A DNA stretch of 64,000 nucleotides from NCBI RefSeq assembly GCF_965137335.1, contig NZ_CBCRZD010000008.1. The stretch is one strand, 5' to 3'. Under the pieces are notes generated by a model. The model did no database searches and had not been told where the DNA came from. It was given only the letters and a program-made list of their open reading frames with translations. Of the stretch, positions 41,490 to 49,439 are shown in pieces. The first letter of the stretch is position 1. Each line of letters begins with the position of its first letter. This DNA comes from Empedobacter stercoris. Its GTDB lineage: Bacteria > Bacteroidota > Bacteroidia > Flavobacteriales > Weeksellaceae. A program made the position numbers and the translations under genes.

Positions 41490-43031
41490 TTATTTTCGTG
41501 TAAAATCTAAATCATGGAAATCGTAACTAAAATCTGTCATTGGTGAAATAGCTTTCATCGTAAATCCTGTCATTTTTCCATCTTTCATTTCAGTAAAAAC
41601 AAAAGCATCTGCATGGAAATATCTGTTGTACCATTTTACCGCATATGTATTGTCTTTATAAAATGATATTTCTCCAGTTAATTGAGGTGAACGCTTCGAT
41701 TCGAAAATTAATTTTCCTTTTTTCTCATAGATTTCAACATCACCAAACCAATTATCTTTATAGGTTCCGGTGAATGCATTTTTATTAACCTTAAAGGCTT
41801 TGTTTTTCTGATTTGCTTCAACTGTTTTCCAAACTTCATCTGTGATTCCGTCCGCTTCGGCCACACGAGATTTCATCAAATTATCGTAGAAAGCAACCCA
41901 GTCTTTTTCGGGATTGCCTAAATAAAAATCTTTAATTGTATTAGAAACCGAGTTAAATGCGACACCTGCTTGTTGATTAGTAAGAACGACAATTCCTAAA
42001 TTGATTTGAGGATACCAAATTGTCTGCGTTACAATTCCTTCTAAACCACCAGTGTGCGAAACTTCTAATTTTCCGTTATAATCTTGCAATTGCCAACCTA
42101 ATCCATATGCTTTAAACAATGAATTGTATGGAGGAGTAGTTCCAACTTTTTGCAAGGTAACAGGCGAAATCATTTCTTTCATTTGTTTTTCAGAAATAAT
42201 TTGTTTTCCGTTTACTTTCCCTTTATTCAAATTAAATTGTAACCATTTTGCAACATCATCAACGTTAGAATATAATCCTGCTGCAGCGTCAAAAATCGTA
42301 TTGGTATAACGATCGATTACTTGCAATTTACCATCAATTGGCACATGTGGATCAATCACATTTTTTTGATCTTTTAACAGATGAAAATTAGCCGCTGTAT
42401 TTGTCATGCCAATCGGTTCGATTAATCGTTGAGTGACAAAATCCGTCCAAGATTGTCCAGAAATTCTTTCTACTACAACTCCAGCAATGATGTACAAAAG
42501 ATTATCGTAATCATATTTCGAACGAAAATCTGAAACAGGTTTTAAATATTGAATATTGTTGATAATATCGGTTGGTGTGAAATTATGTCCATCAGGCCAT
42601 ACCATCAAATCGCCAGCACCTAAGCCTAAACCACTTCGGTGTGTTAACAAATCACGAATAGTAAATTCTTTTGTTACATATTCATTATACATTTTAAATT
42701 CGGGAATATGTTTGATGACTTTATCATCCCAATTCATTTTTCCTTCATCAACTAAAATCGCTAAAGCCGCTGCTGTAAAAGCTTTCGAATTAGAGGCGAT
42801 TCCAAAATTTGTATTCGATTGTAATTTTTCTCCTGTTTTGATTGATTTTACACCATAACCTTTACTATGAATAATTGTTCCATCTTTAATTACGGCAACA
42901 GAAATTCCTGGAACATTGAATGTCTTCATGGCATTTTCTGTGACTTGATCTATAGTTTGATTCGAAATATTTTGACCAAAAGCAGAAATTGAAGCTAAGG
43001 TAATAGTTGTTGATAAAAATATATTTTTCAT
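41490..43031 (-). CDS. Class C beta-lactamase/esterase-type serine hydrolase with C-terminal DUF3471-like domain
   Basis: This exported serine hydrolase has 513 residues and a signal peptide ending SAFGQ. The penicillin-binding fold has the nucleophile motif S80-N-S-K83, the YDN motif (Y-x-N) near residue 192 and the HTGGLEG box near residue 335. The last roughly 110 residues form a beta-barrel-like add-on (TGTYKDNWFGDVEIYEKKGK), as in DUF3471 proteins. Such enzymes are usually peptidases, esterases or D-aminopeptidases rather than true AmpC lactamases. The substrate is unknown. It is monocistronic. Confidence 0.85.
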   Translation of the reverse strand: MKNIFLSTTITLASISAFGQNISNQTIDQVTENAMKTFNVPGISVAVIKDGTIIHSKGYGVKSIKTGEKLQSNTNFGIASNSKAFTAAALAILVDEGKMNWDDKVIKHIPEFKMYNEYVTKEFTIRDLLTHRSGLGLGAGDLMVWPDGHNFTPTDIINNIQYLKPVSDFRSKYDYDNLLYIIAGVVVERISGQSWTDFVTQRLIEPIGMTNTAANFHLLKDQKNVIDPHVPIDGKLQVIDRYTNTIFDAAAGLYSNVDDVAKWLQFNLNKGKVNGKQIISEKQMKEMISPVTLQKVGTTPPYNSLFKAYGLGWQLQDYNGKLEVSHTGGLEGIVTQTIWYPQINLGIVVLTNQQAGVAFNSVSNTIKDFYLGNPEKDWVAFYDNLMKSRVAEADGITDEVWKTVEANQKNKAFKVNKNAFTGTYKDNWFGDVEIYEKKGKLIFESKRSPQLTGEISFYKDNTYAVKWYNRYFHADAFVFTEMKDGKMTGFTMKAISPMTDFSYDFHDLDFTRK

Positions 43032-43080
43032 GTGTATGATTTGAATGGTAACGAAGTTAGGAAATTTATTTGTTTTACTG

Positions 43081-43106
43081 TTATTCCGAGCTTGTCAAAG
43101 AATCTT
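43081..43106. repeat. Fragment resembling a dispersed Bacteroidota intergenic repeat
   Basis: The stretch around ATTCCGAGCTTGTC followed by AAGAATCT resembles a string that recurs in intergenic regions of many Bacteroidota genomes (from memory). There is only one copy in this window, so its repeat nature is not shown here. Confidence 0.3.
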
Positions 43107-43181
43107 ACATTTCGAAATACTTTATGTTAAAATTTTCGATTTTGGAATGGAGAAATTAGAAGAGAAATAATTAAAACAAAA

Positions 43182-43205
43182 AAAGCCACTTTATTAAGTA
43201 GCTTT
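43182..43205 (-). terminator. Terminator of the ydhR-like gene
   Basis: On the minus strand AAAGCTACTT pairs with AAGTGGCTTT (one G-U pair) and is followed by a T-run. The plus-strand complement has a mismatch, so the element is directional. Confidence 0.75.
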
Positions 43206-43210
43206 GATAA

Positions 43211-43510
43211 TTAAATTCCTTTATTTAAAGTTGAGAGAGGTTCGTTAATTTCAAAATATTCTGAAACGATATTTGTGGCTCCCATTTGTTCAACTCGCTT
43301 AGAATGCATTTCAGCATAATTTTTTGCATTTTCTAAGGTGTCAAAAATATAAATTCCACCACTTCGAGCAGTCTCTTTATTCTCGATCCAAATCTTAGAA
43401 ATAAACCCTTTTTCTAAATTAATGCTTTCAGCCAATGGTTGTGCATTGTTAGTTAAATTTTCTCCCATATATTTAACAGGAAAATCAAAATTTATTTGAA
43501 GTAAAATCAT
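43211..43510 (-). CDS. YdhR-family putative monooxygenase
   Basis: This 99-residue cytosolic ferredoxin-like (dimeric alpha/beta barrel) protein closely follows the E. coli YdhR pattern: LLQINFDFP at the N-terminus, PLAESINLEKGFISKIWIEN, GGIYIFDTLENAKNYAEMH and the C-terminal EYFEINEPLSTLN. Members are proposed cofactor-free monooxygenases of aromatic compounds, but physiological substrates are unknown. An imperfect palindrome (43554-43573) lies 44 nt upstream of the ATG and matches one upstream of the DUF4260 gene, so the two genes are probably co-regulated. Confidence 0.85.
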   Translation of the reverse strand: MILLQINFDFPVKYMGENLTNNAQPLAESINLEKGFISKIWIENKETARSGGIYIFDTLENAKNYAEMHSKRVEQMGATNIVSEYFEINEPLSTLNKGI

Positions 43511-43553
43511 ATTTAAAATTTATTACAAATTTCAAAAAACTTCATGATTTAGA

Positions 43554-43573
43554 TTGTAATAATTGTTACAAAT
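43554..43573 (-). promoter_or_regulatory. Palindromic operator candidate, site B (before the ydhR-like gene)
   Basis: On the minus strand the half-sites TTGTAAC and ATTACAA are separated by 4 nt. The left half and spacer (TTTGTAACAATT) are identical to site A. It lies in the intergenic gap upstream of the ydhR-like gene. Binding by a repressor is inferred from the repetition. Confidence 0.5.
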
Positions 43574-43577
43574 ATTA

Positions 43578-43922
43578 TCAAATATCTCCCAAATGCGTAG
43601 ATTTAAAACCTTTATATGTTTTTAAGCCGTAGCCTAAAATTCGATCAAAAGCAATATGGGCTGTACATATTAAACCAACTTTCAATGAAAAGTTACTATT
43701 AACCATTAGTCCAATTAGGATTAATCCAATTGAGAAAATGTAAGAGTGTACTAAATTATAAGAAATTGCTCCAATTTTGTTGTTGATTAAATACCCTAGC
43801 ATCATTATGTCAGGGCTAAAGAATAAAACTGCAAATAAAATCCATGAAAATTGAAATTGAGCATATGTGAAAATTGCAAGGATAAGTATAATTACTTGTT
43901 CAGCTTTAAGTATTGTTTTCAT
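43578..43922 (-). CDS. DUF4260-family membrane protein
   Basis: This 114-residue protein has three to four predicted membrane helices. The conserved family block is AISYNLVHSYIFSIGLILIG, and the C-terminal IAFDRILGYGLKTYKGFKSTHLG has His/Asp residues facing one side. DUF4260 proteins are integral membrane proteins of unknown function found in many bacteria. It is encoded just upstream of the ydhR-like gene on the same strand, with a near-perfect palindrome 26 nt before its start. Confidence 0.85.
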   Translation of the reverse strand: MKTILKAEQVIILILAIFTYAQFQFSWILFAVLFFSPDIMMLGYLINNKIGAISYNLVHSYIFSIGLILIGLMVNSNFSLKVGLICTAHIAFDRILGYGLKTYKGFKSTHLGDI

Positions 43923-43947
43923 TTAATTTTTTAGTTTATTTGTAGAA

Positions 43948-43970
43948 TTTTGTAACAAATTGTTACAAAA
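43948..43970. promoter_or_regulatory. Palindromic operator candidate, site A (before the DUF4260 gene)
   Basis: Eleven-base arms TTTTGTAACAA (43948-43958) and TTGTTACAAAA (43960-43970) form a perfect palindrome around a single central base. It lies between lepA and the DUF4260 start. The matching site B lies before the next gene. No regulator gene is adjacent. Confidence 0.6.
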
Positions 43971-43992
43971 AAAGCCACTCATTGAGTGGCTT
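43967..43992 (-). terminator. Terminator of lepA
   Basis: Nine-base arms AAGCCACTC (43972-43980) and GAGTGGCTT (43984-43992) form a hairpin. On the minus strand it is followed by seven T residues, 25 nt after the lepA stop. Confidence 0.88.
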
Positions 43993-44016
43993 ATAAAAAT
44001 ATATATAAAATTAATC

Positions 44017-45813
44017 TTAATCGTTCAATTTTAAAACAGCTAAGAAGGCAGATTGAGGAACCTCTACACGTCCAATTTGACGCATTTTCTTCTTACCAGC
44101 TTTTTGTTTTTCTAATAACTTACGTTTACGAGAAATATCTCCTCCGTAACATTTTGCTGTAACGTCTTTACGTAAAGCTTTAATGGTTTCACGTGCAATA
44201 ATTTTAGCACCAATTGCTGCTTGAATTGGAATATCAAACTGTTGACGAGGAATTAATTCGCGTAATTTCTCACACATTTTTTTACCAATGTTGTAAGCAT
44301 TATCAACGTGAATTAAGGCAGATAAAGCATCTACAACTTCACCGTTAATCATGATATCCACTTTAACTAATTTCGAAGCTCTCATTCCAGAAGGAGCATA
44401 ATCGAAAGAAGCATATCCTTTAGAAATTGATTTTAATCGATCATAGAAATCAAATACAACTTCAGCCAAAGGCATATTGAAAATCATTTCAACTCGATGT
44501 TGAGTCAAATAATTTTGAGATTGTAATTCGCCTCGTTTCTCAATACACAAACTCATGACAGGACCAACGAATTCAGATTTAGTAATAATCGCTGCACGAA
44601 TGTAAGGTTCCTCCACACGATTTAATCCAGAAGGATCAGGTAATTCAGAAGGATTATGAACGGCAATCATTTTATCGGGATCTTTTTCTAAATAAGCTTC
44701 GTACGAAACGTTAGGAACAGTTGTAATAACTGTCATGTTAAATTCACGTTCTAAACGTTCTTGAATGATTTCTAAGTGTAGCATTCCTAAGAAACCACAA
44801 CGGAAACCAAACCCTAAAGCAGCAGAAGATTCTGCTTCAAAGGTTAAGGAAGCATCATTTAAACGCAACTTCTCGATAGAAGCACGTAAATCTTCATAAT
44901 CTTCAGTATCTACTGGATAAATTCCTGCGAAAACCATCGGTTTTACTTCCTCGAAACCATCAATAGCTTCAGCGGCAGGTCTATCAACTAAAGTAATTGT
45001 ATCACCAACTTTTACTTCGGCAGCTTCTTTAATCCCAGAAATAATGTAACCAACATCTCCGGTTTTAATTACTTTTTTCTCTACTTGATTTAACTTTAAA
45101 GTTCCAATTTCATCTGCACCATATTTTTTATTGGTTGCCATGAATTTGACTTGATCCCCTTTTTTAATCTCTCCATTTACAACTTTATAAAAAGCTTCAA
45201 TTCCACGGAAAGGATTGTAAACAGAGTCAAAGATTAAAGCTTGCAACGGAGCTTCAGGATCTCCTACAGGAGCAGGAACTTTTTCTATAATTGTATGCAA
45301 CAACTCTAAAACTCCTTCACCTGTTTTTCCAGAACAACGCAATACATCTTCAGGTTCACAACCTAATAAGTCTACAATATCATCTGTTACCTCTTCTGGA
45401 TTAGCAGAAGGTAAATCGATTTTGTTTAAAACTGGAATAATCTCTAAATCATTTTCTAACGCTAAATATAAGTTAGAAATAGTTTGAGCTTGGATGCTTT
45501 GAGCAGCATCTACAATTAACAAAGCACCTTCACAAGCGGCAATCGAACGAGAAACCTCATACGAGAAATCCACGTGTCCAGGCGTGTCAATTAAATTTAA
45601 AATATATTTTTCACCATCTTTTTCATATTCCATTTGGATAGCGTGTGATTTGATTGTGATTCCACGTTCGCGTTCCAAATCCATATCGTCTAATGTTTGG
45701 TTTTGTAACTCACGATCAGAAATCGTTCCTGTTACTTGTAATAGGCGATCGGCCAAGGTACTTTTACCATGGTCAATATGGGCGATAATACAGAAATTAC
45801 GGATATTTTTCAT
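44017..45813 (-). CDS. lepA: Elongation factor 4 (LepA)
   Basis: LepA is a ribosome-associated GTPase implicated in 30S biogenesis and back-translocation. The 598-residue protein has G1 AHIDHGKSTLADRL (residues 10-23), DTPGHVDFSYEVSR, NKIDLPSA, and EF-G-like domains II, III and V. It ends with the LepA-specific C-terminal domain: CYGGDISRKRKLLEKQKAGK and MRQIGRVEVPQSAFLAVL. A -7 box TATTTTTG with a TTG 20 nt further upstream lies 19 nt before the start. Confidence 0.97.
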   Translation of the reverse strand: MKNIRNFCIIAHIDHGKSTLADRLLQVTGTISDRELQNQTLDDMDLERERGITIKSHAIQMEYEKDGEKYILNLIDTPGHVDFSYEVSRSIAACEGALLIVDAAQSIQAQTISNLYLALENDLEIIPVLNKIDLPSANPEEVTDDIVDLLGCEPEDVLRCSGKTGEGVLELLHTIIEKVPAPVGDPEAPLQALIFDSVYNPFRGIEAFYKVVNGEIKKGDQVKFMATNKKYGADEIGTLKLNQVEKKVIKTGDVGYIISGIKEAAEVKVGDTITLVDRPAAEAIDGFEEVKPMVFAGIYPVDTEDYEDLRASIEKLRLNDASLTFEAESSAALGFGFRCGFLGMLHLEIIQERLEREFNMTVITTVPNVSYEAYLEKDPDKMIAVHNPSELPDPSGLNRVEEPYIRAAIITKSEFVGPVMSLCIEKRGELQSQNYLTQHRVEMIFNMPLAEVVFDFYDRLKSISKGYASFDYAPSGMRASKLVKVDIMINGEVVDALSALIHVDNAYNIGKKMCEKLRELIPRQQFDIPIQAAIGAKIIARETIKALRKDVTAKCYGGDISRKRKLLEKQKAGKKKMRQIGRVEVPQSAFLAVLKLND

Positions 45814-45831
45814 ACTCTTCTTGTCGAATAG

Positions 45832-45862
45832 GCAAAAATAATCTTTTCCACTCAGACTACAA
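45832..45862 (-). promoter_or_regulatory. Promoter of lepA
   Basis: On the minus strand TTG (complement of 45860-45862), 20 nt, TATTTTTG (complement of 45832-45839) precedes the ATG at 45813 by 18 nt. Confidence 0.6.
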
Positions 45863-45872
45863 GTTTTTTGAA

Positions 45873-45895
45873 NAATATTTATAAAAAGTATTTTN
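45873..45895. other. Ambiguous bases (N) at 45873 and 45895
   Basis: Two N characters occur in the AT-rich gap between lepA and the acyltransferase gene. They mark unresolved bases and show that the assembly is not fully polished. Confidence 0.99.
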
Positions 45896-46004
45896 TTAAG
45901 ACTTAAGCAATTATTTGATAAAAAAGAGAGTTGATTAATTGAAATATTTACTAAAAATAGTATTTAATGAATAATTTTTTACTGAAATAGTGCGTAAATA
46001 GTAA

Positions 46005-47213
46005 CTACACCTTAACATAAATTTTCTTTTGATCTAACCAATAAGCCAAAGCCCAAAAGAATGCTAAGAAGATAAGCGAATAAACAAACGATCCGATTTC
46101 TGGAATTCCAGGAAGTTTCGCACAAATGTTTTCATAAAACCAAGTCAAAGGAGAAATGTATTTGATTTCGTCTTGATCGGTAAATCCATTTTCGATTCGG
46201 ATTAATCCTAATAAACGTGGAAATAAACCACTAAATGCAAAAATGAATAATGGATTTTTTCCGAATACATCAAAGAATTTCATCACACCATTTTTGACGT
46301 TCAAAATTTCGATGAACCAAATCATTGTTGCAATTGTTAATAATGACAATCCTGTTGTATGAATAACGTATGAGCTACTCCAAATCTTTTTGTTGTACGG
46401 AAAATCTAATTGCCAAAAATAACCTAATAGCAAAGCAATTACCCCTAAAACAAATAAACCTGCTACTAATCTAAAATTGGGTTGATTGGTTTCGGGTAAA
46501 GATTTATTTAACCATTTCATATTACCTTGTTTATTGATGAAAATGCCAGTTAAATAGCCCAATAAAACTTGAGGAATCGCATTGATGGTACTGTAAATAC
46601 CTTCTGGATCAAATGGAATCGATTCACCTTTGTAAATATGTGCTAAACCTAAAATATGGGTATCGATTTTTGTTCCGATAAACCCTTCGATAGAATAAGG
46701 GTCAATACCGCCTAAAAATTTTGTCAATAACCAATAGCCAACTAAGATGATACCTGAAATCCAAAGAACCATTTTTTCTTTAAAGTAAAAAGCAATGACA
46801 GAAGCAAAAAAATAGGCGATAGCGATTCGTTGTAAAACACCCATTATTCGAACGCCACTTTGTTCAGAATCTTTCCAGGCCTTAAAAATAAGTTCGTTAT
46901 TCTCCCATTTAAAAAACGGAAACCAATTGATAAAAAGTCCAATTAGAAAGATAAGGATACTTCGTTTTATGACTTTTTTCCAGAATTCGCTTTGCGGTTG
47001 TTGTTTGAATCGTGGAATTACAAAAGCCATTGCATTGCCTACGGCAAATAAAAAGAAAGGAAAGACCAAATCGGTTGGTGTACATCCGTGCCATTGTGCA
47101 TGTTCTAAGGGATCAAACATAAAGGACCACGTGCCAGGATTATTCACTAAAATCATTAAAGCGACCGTAGCGCCACGAAAAACGTCCAATGAATAATATC
47201 GAGTTGTTTTCAT
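46005..47213 (-). CDS. NagX-like membrane acyltransferase (heparan-alpha-glucosaminide N-acetyltransferase-type, DUF5009)
   Basis: The 402-residue polytopic protein begins RYYSLDVFRGATVALMILVN and contains HAQWHGCTPTDLVFPFFLF. This is the conserved His/Asp block of the HGSNAT/NagX family, which moves acetyl groups from cytosolic acetyl-CoA to sugars across a membrane. About ten helices are predicted. Bacteroidota members often sit in glycan-use loci, but here the neighbours are unrelated, so a link to GlcNAc metabolism is inferred from the family only. Confidence 0.82.
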   Translation of the reverse strand: MKTTRYYSLDVFRGATVALMILVNNPGTWSFMFDPLEHAQWHGCTPTDLVFPFFLFAVGNAMAFVIPRFKQQPQSEFWKKVIKRSILIFLIGLFINWFPFFKWENNELIFKAWKDSEQSGVRIMGVLQRIAIAYFFASVIAFYFKEKMVLWISGIILVGYWLLTKFLGGIDPYSIEGFIGTKIDTHILGLAHIYKGESIPFDPEGIYSTINAIPQVLLGYLTGIFINKQGNMKWLNKSLPETNQPNFRLVAGLFVLGVIALLLGYFWQLDFPYNKKIWSSSYVIHTTGLSLLTIATMIWFIEILNVKNGVMKFFDVFGKNPLFIFAFSGLFPRLLGLIRIENGFTDQDEIKYISPLTWFYENICAKLPGIPEIGSFVYSLIFLAFFWALAYWLDQKKIYVKV

Positions 47214-47342
47214 TTCTTTTGTATTAATATTTTTAAAGATATATATTTTTTGAAGTATTTAGTAATTCGAGTTTAGAATTTATCCTACAATAATCCTTAC
47301 CTTTAATTTAAATTTAAAAAAAACAATCTAATAAGAATAAGT

Positions 47343-48731
47343 ATGAGAACTGAGTCAGATTTATTAGGAGAGTTACAACTTCCTGAAACGGCTTATTATG
47401 GAGTACAAACACAACGTGCGATTAATAATTTTAAAATTTCGAACAACTATTTAGCACATTACCCTGAATTTATTAAAGCGTTAGGTGTAGTGAAATTAGG
47501 TGCAGCGCAAGCTAATCATGAGTTGGGAGTTTTATCAAAAGATATATATGATGCGATTTCTTTTGCATCGAACGAGCTGATTGCAGGAAAATATACGGAT
47601 CAATTTCCGATTGACATGATTCAAGGTGGTGCTGGAACTTCTACGAATATGAATGCAAACGAAGTGATTGCAAATATTGCGTTAGAACATTTAGGAAAAC
47701 AAAAAGGAGAATATCAATTTTGTTCACCAAATGATCATGTAAATTTATCACAATCAACAAACGACGCTTATCCTACTGCGTTGAAATTAGCTTTGTTTAA
47801 CATGAATAAACCATTGGTTGAAGCATTAACAAAACTGGCAGAGTCATTTAATAAAAAAGCCAAAGAATTTGAACAAGTCATTAAGATGGGACGCACACAA
47901 TTGCAAGATGCAGTTCCGATGACATTAGGTCAAGAATTTGAAGGTTTTGCAACTACATTAAACAAGGAAGTTCAGAATTTAGATCGTATCACTACTGATT
48001 TATTGGTCATTAATATGGGAGCAACAGCAATTGGAACTGGTTTGAACGCCGTTCCAGGTTATGCACAATTGTGTACAACAAAGATTGCAGAAATCATGAA
48101 GGAAGAGGTGACATTGGCAGATAATTTAGTGGAAGCAACTTCTGATACGAGTGCCTTTGTAGATTATTCTTCTGCTTTAAAACGTCTTTGTGTAAAATTA
48201 TCTAAAATTTGTAATGATTTACGATTACTAACTTCAGGGCCAAGAGCAGGTTTATTCGAAATTAATCTACCTCCAAAACAGCCAGGATCTTCGATTATGC
48301 CAGGAAAAGTAAATCCGGTTATTCCAGAAGTGGTGAATCAGGTTTGTTTTAAAGTGATTGGAAATGATTTGACAATTACAATGGCAGCAGAAGCTGGTCA
48401 ATTGCAATTAAATGTAATGGAGCCAATTATAGGTTTTTCGATTATGGAGTCAATTCAATATCTTACAAATGCAATGGATACATTACGTATGGAATGTGTG
48501 GATGGAATTACTGCAAATGCGGAACATCTGAAAAATGAAGTGCAAAATAGTATTGGAATTGTTACAGCACTAAATCCGTATATTGGATATAAAGCAAGTA
48601 CAAAAATAGCGAAAGAAGCTTTAGAAACTGGTGGAAGTGTCTATCAATTGGTTTTAGATCATGGTTTGTTGTCTAAAGAACAATTAGATGAGATTCTTGA
48701 TCCTAAAAATATGCTTGGACCACATACTTAG
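47343..48731 (+). CDS. aspA: Aspartate ammonia-lyase
   Basis: This cytosolic homotetrameric lyase of the fumarase/aspartase superfamily deaminates aspartate to fumarate. The 462-residue length fits, with the signature GSSIMPGKVNPVIPEVVNQ in the C-terminal half and the SQSTNDAYPT, GRTQLQDAVPMTLGQEF and TGLNAVPGY segments around the active site. Aspartase and class II fumarase are close relatives. The VDYSSALKRL and SAVETSD-like (VEATSDTSAFVD) segments favour aspartase. No terminator follows directly; a direct-repeat element starts 17 nt after the stop. Confidence 0.9.
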   Translation: MRTESDLLGELQLPETAYYGVQTQRAINNFKISNNYLAHYPEFIKALGVVKLGAAQANHELGVLSKDIYDAISFASNELIAGKYTDQFPIDMIQGGAGTSTNMNANEVIANIALEHLGKQKGEYQFCSPNDHVNLSQSTNDAYPTALKLALFNMNKPLVEALTKLAESFNKKAKEFEQVIKMGRTQLQDAVPMTLGQEFEGFATTLNKEVQNLDRITTDLLVINMGATAIGTGLNAVPGYAQLCTTKIAEIMKEEVTLADNLVEATSDTSAFVDYSSALKRLCVKLSKICNDLRLLTSGPRAGLFEINLPPKQPGSSIMPGKVNPVIPEVVNQVCFKVIGNDLTITMAAEAGQLQLNVMEPIIGFSIMESIQYLTNAMDTLRMECVDGITANAEHLKNEVQNSIGIVTALNPYIGYKASTKIAKEALETGGSVYQLVLDHGLLSKEQLDEILDPKNMLGPHT

Positions 48732-48747
48732 AAGTTGTGAGCCAAAA

Positions 48748-48771
48748 GTTATGAGTATTGAGTTTTGAAAA
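48748..48771 (+). repeat. Direct repeat, left copy (TTATGAGTA-type)
   Basis: This 24-base element matches the copy at 49391-49414 at 21 positions. Together the copies bracket two small unknown genes. Confidence 0.6.
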
Positions 48772-48780
48772 AAGATAATA

Positions 48781-49086
48781 ATGAAACCTTCGAATCTTCT
48801 AAAAATAGAAACATTAAACGATGAATGGTTAGATAAGGTTATGGTTATTTTACATGCTTGTTTTCAAATTTTATCCGATTGTATTGAAAAAGAAAATTTG
48901 TTTACAGGGCATGTAGATTGGACATATGATGATGAACATAAAAATGCAAAAAACGAAATTGAAGATTTATATAATTGGTGGAATAAACGTAAGCTTGATA
49001 ACAATAATTTAGAAGATCTTCAATACGAGGAAGATAATAAAATGTTGAAGAAGTTAATAGAGTTTAGACAATATCTTTGGACTTAA
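48781..49086 (+). CDS. Hypothetical protein, small acidic
   Basis: The 101-residue protein is not recognised. It is rich in Asp, Glu, Asn and Trp, has no signal peptide or membrane helix, and is predicted mainly helical. The central segment HVDWTYDDEHKNAKNEIED followed by LYNWWNKRK recalls small accessory or phage-type proteins with a DW...E..LY.WW pattern, but that is an impression. The gene starts 9 nt after the left direct repeat. A small membrane protein gene follows after 11 nt, suggesting a two-gene unit. Confidence 0.65.
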   Translation: MKPSNLLKIETLNDEWLDKVMVILHACFQILSDCIEKENLFTGHVDWTYDDEHKNAKNEIEDLYNWWNKRKLDNNNLEDLQYEEDNKMLKKLIEFRQYLWT

Positions 49087-49097
49087 TTTGATTATAT

Positions 49098-49373
49098 ATG
49101 TTACCTATTGACGGGGAGTTCGGAATTTTATATATTTTTTATTTAATATTATTTTGCTTTTGTATATTTCAAATAATTATTGGAAATAAATTTAGTAGAA
49201 TAAAAACGATGCTGATTTTATCAATTAGCATTTTATTGAATGTTCTATTGTATTCTAATTCAAATAATTTTGAAGGAGGAGGTTCTTTAGTTGTTTTATT
49301 TTATTCAGGAATAATTTATCTCTTTACTTTATTAGCAATTGTCTTGAATCAATTTTTAGGAAAAAGAAAATAA
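49098..49373 (+). CDS. Hypothetical small membrane protein
   Basis: The 91-residue protein has three predicted membrane helices (around residues 9-27, 36-53 and 63-84), a short polar loop SNSNNFEGGGS between helices two and three, and a basic C-terminus LGKRK. It belongs to no family I recognise. The 11-nt gap to the preceding gene supports co-expression. It is followed by a long hairpin that contains the right copy of the direct repeat. Confidence 0.6.
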   Translation: MLPIDGEFGILYIFYLILFCFCIFQIIIGNKFSRIKTMLILSISILLNVLLYSNSNNFEGGGSLVVLFYSGIIYLFTLLAIVLNQFLGKRK

Positions 49374-49389
49374 TATTTTAATAAATAAA

Positions 49390-49430
49390 AATTATGAGTA
49401 ATGAGTTCTGAAAACTTATTACTCATAATT
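49390..49430. terminator. Long hairpin between the small membrane gene and the helicase gene, containing the right repeat copy
   Basis: Eighteen-base arms (AATTATGAGTAAT at 49390-49402 and its complement at 49418-49430, extended by AGTT/AACT and one wobble pair) surround a 5-nt loop. On the minus strand it runs into TTTTATTTAT, so it probably terminates the helicase transcript. The left arm is the direct-repeat sequence 49391-49414. Confidence 0.7.
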
Positions 49431-49439
49431 TAATCTTAT

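Noticed and set aside
41490..43031. Serine hydrolase as an AmpC-type antibiotic resistance gene
   Set aside because: It has the fold motifs, but its length, C-terminal beta domain and lack of resistance-gene context fit the broad esterase/peptidase group better.
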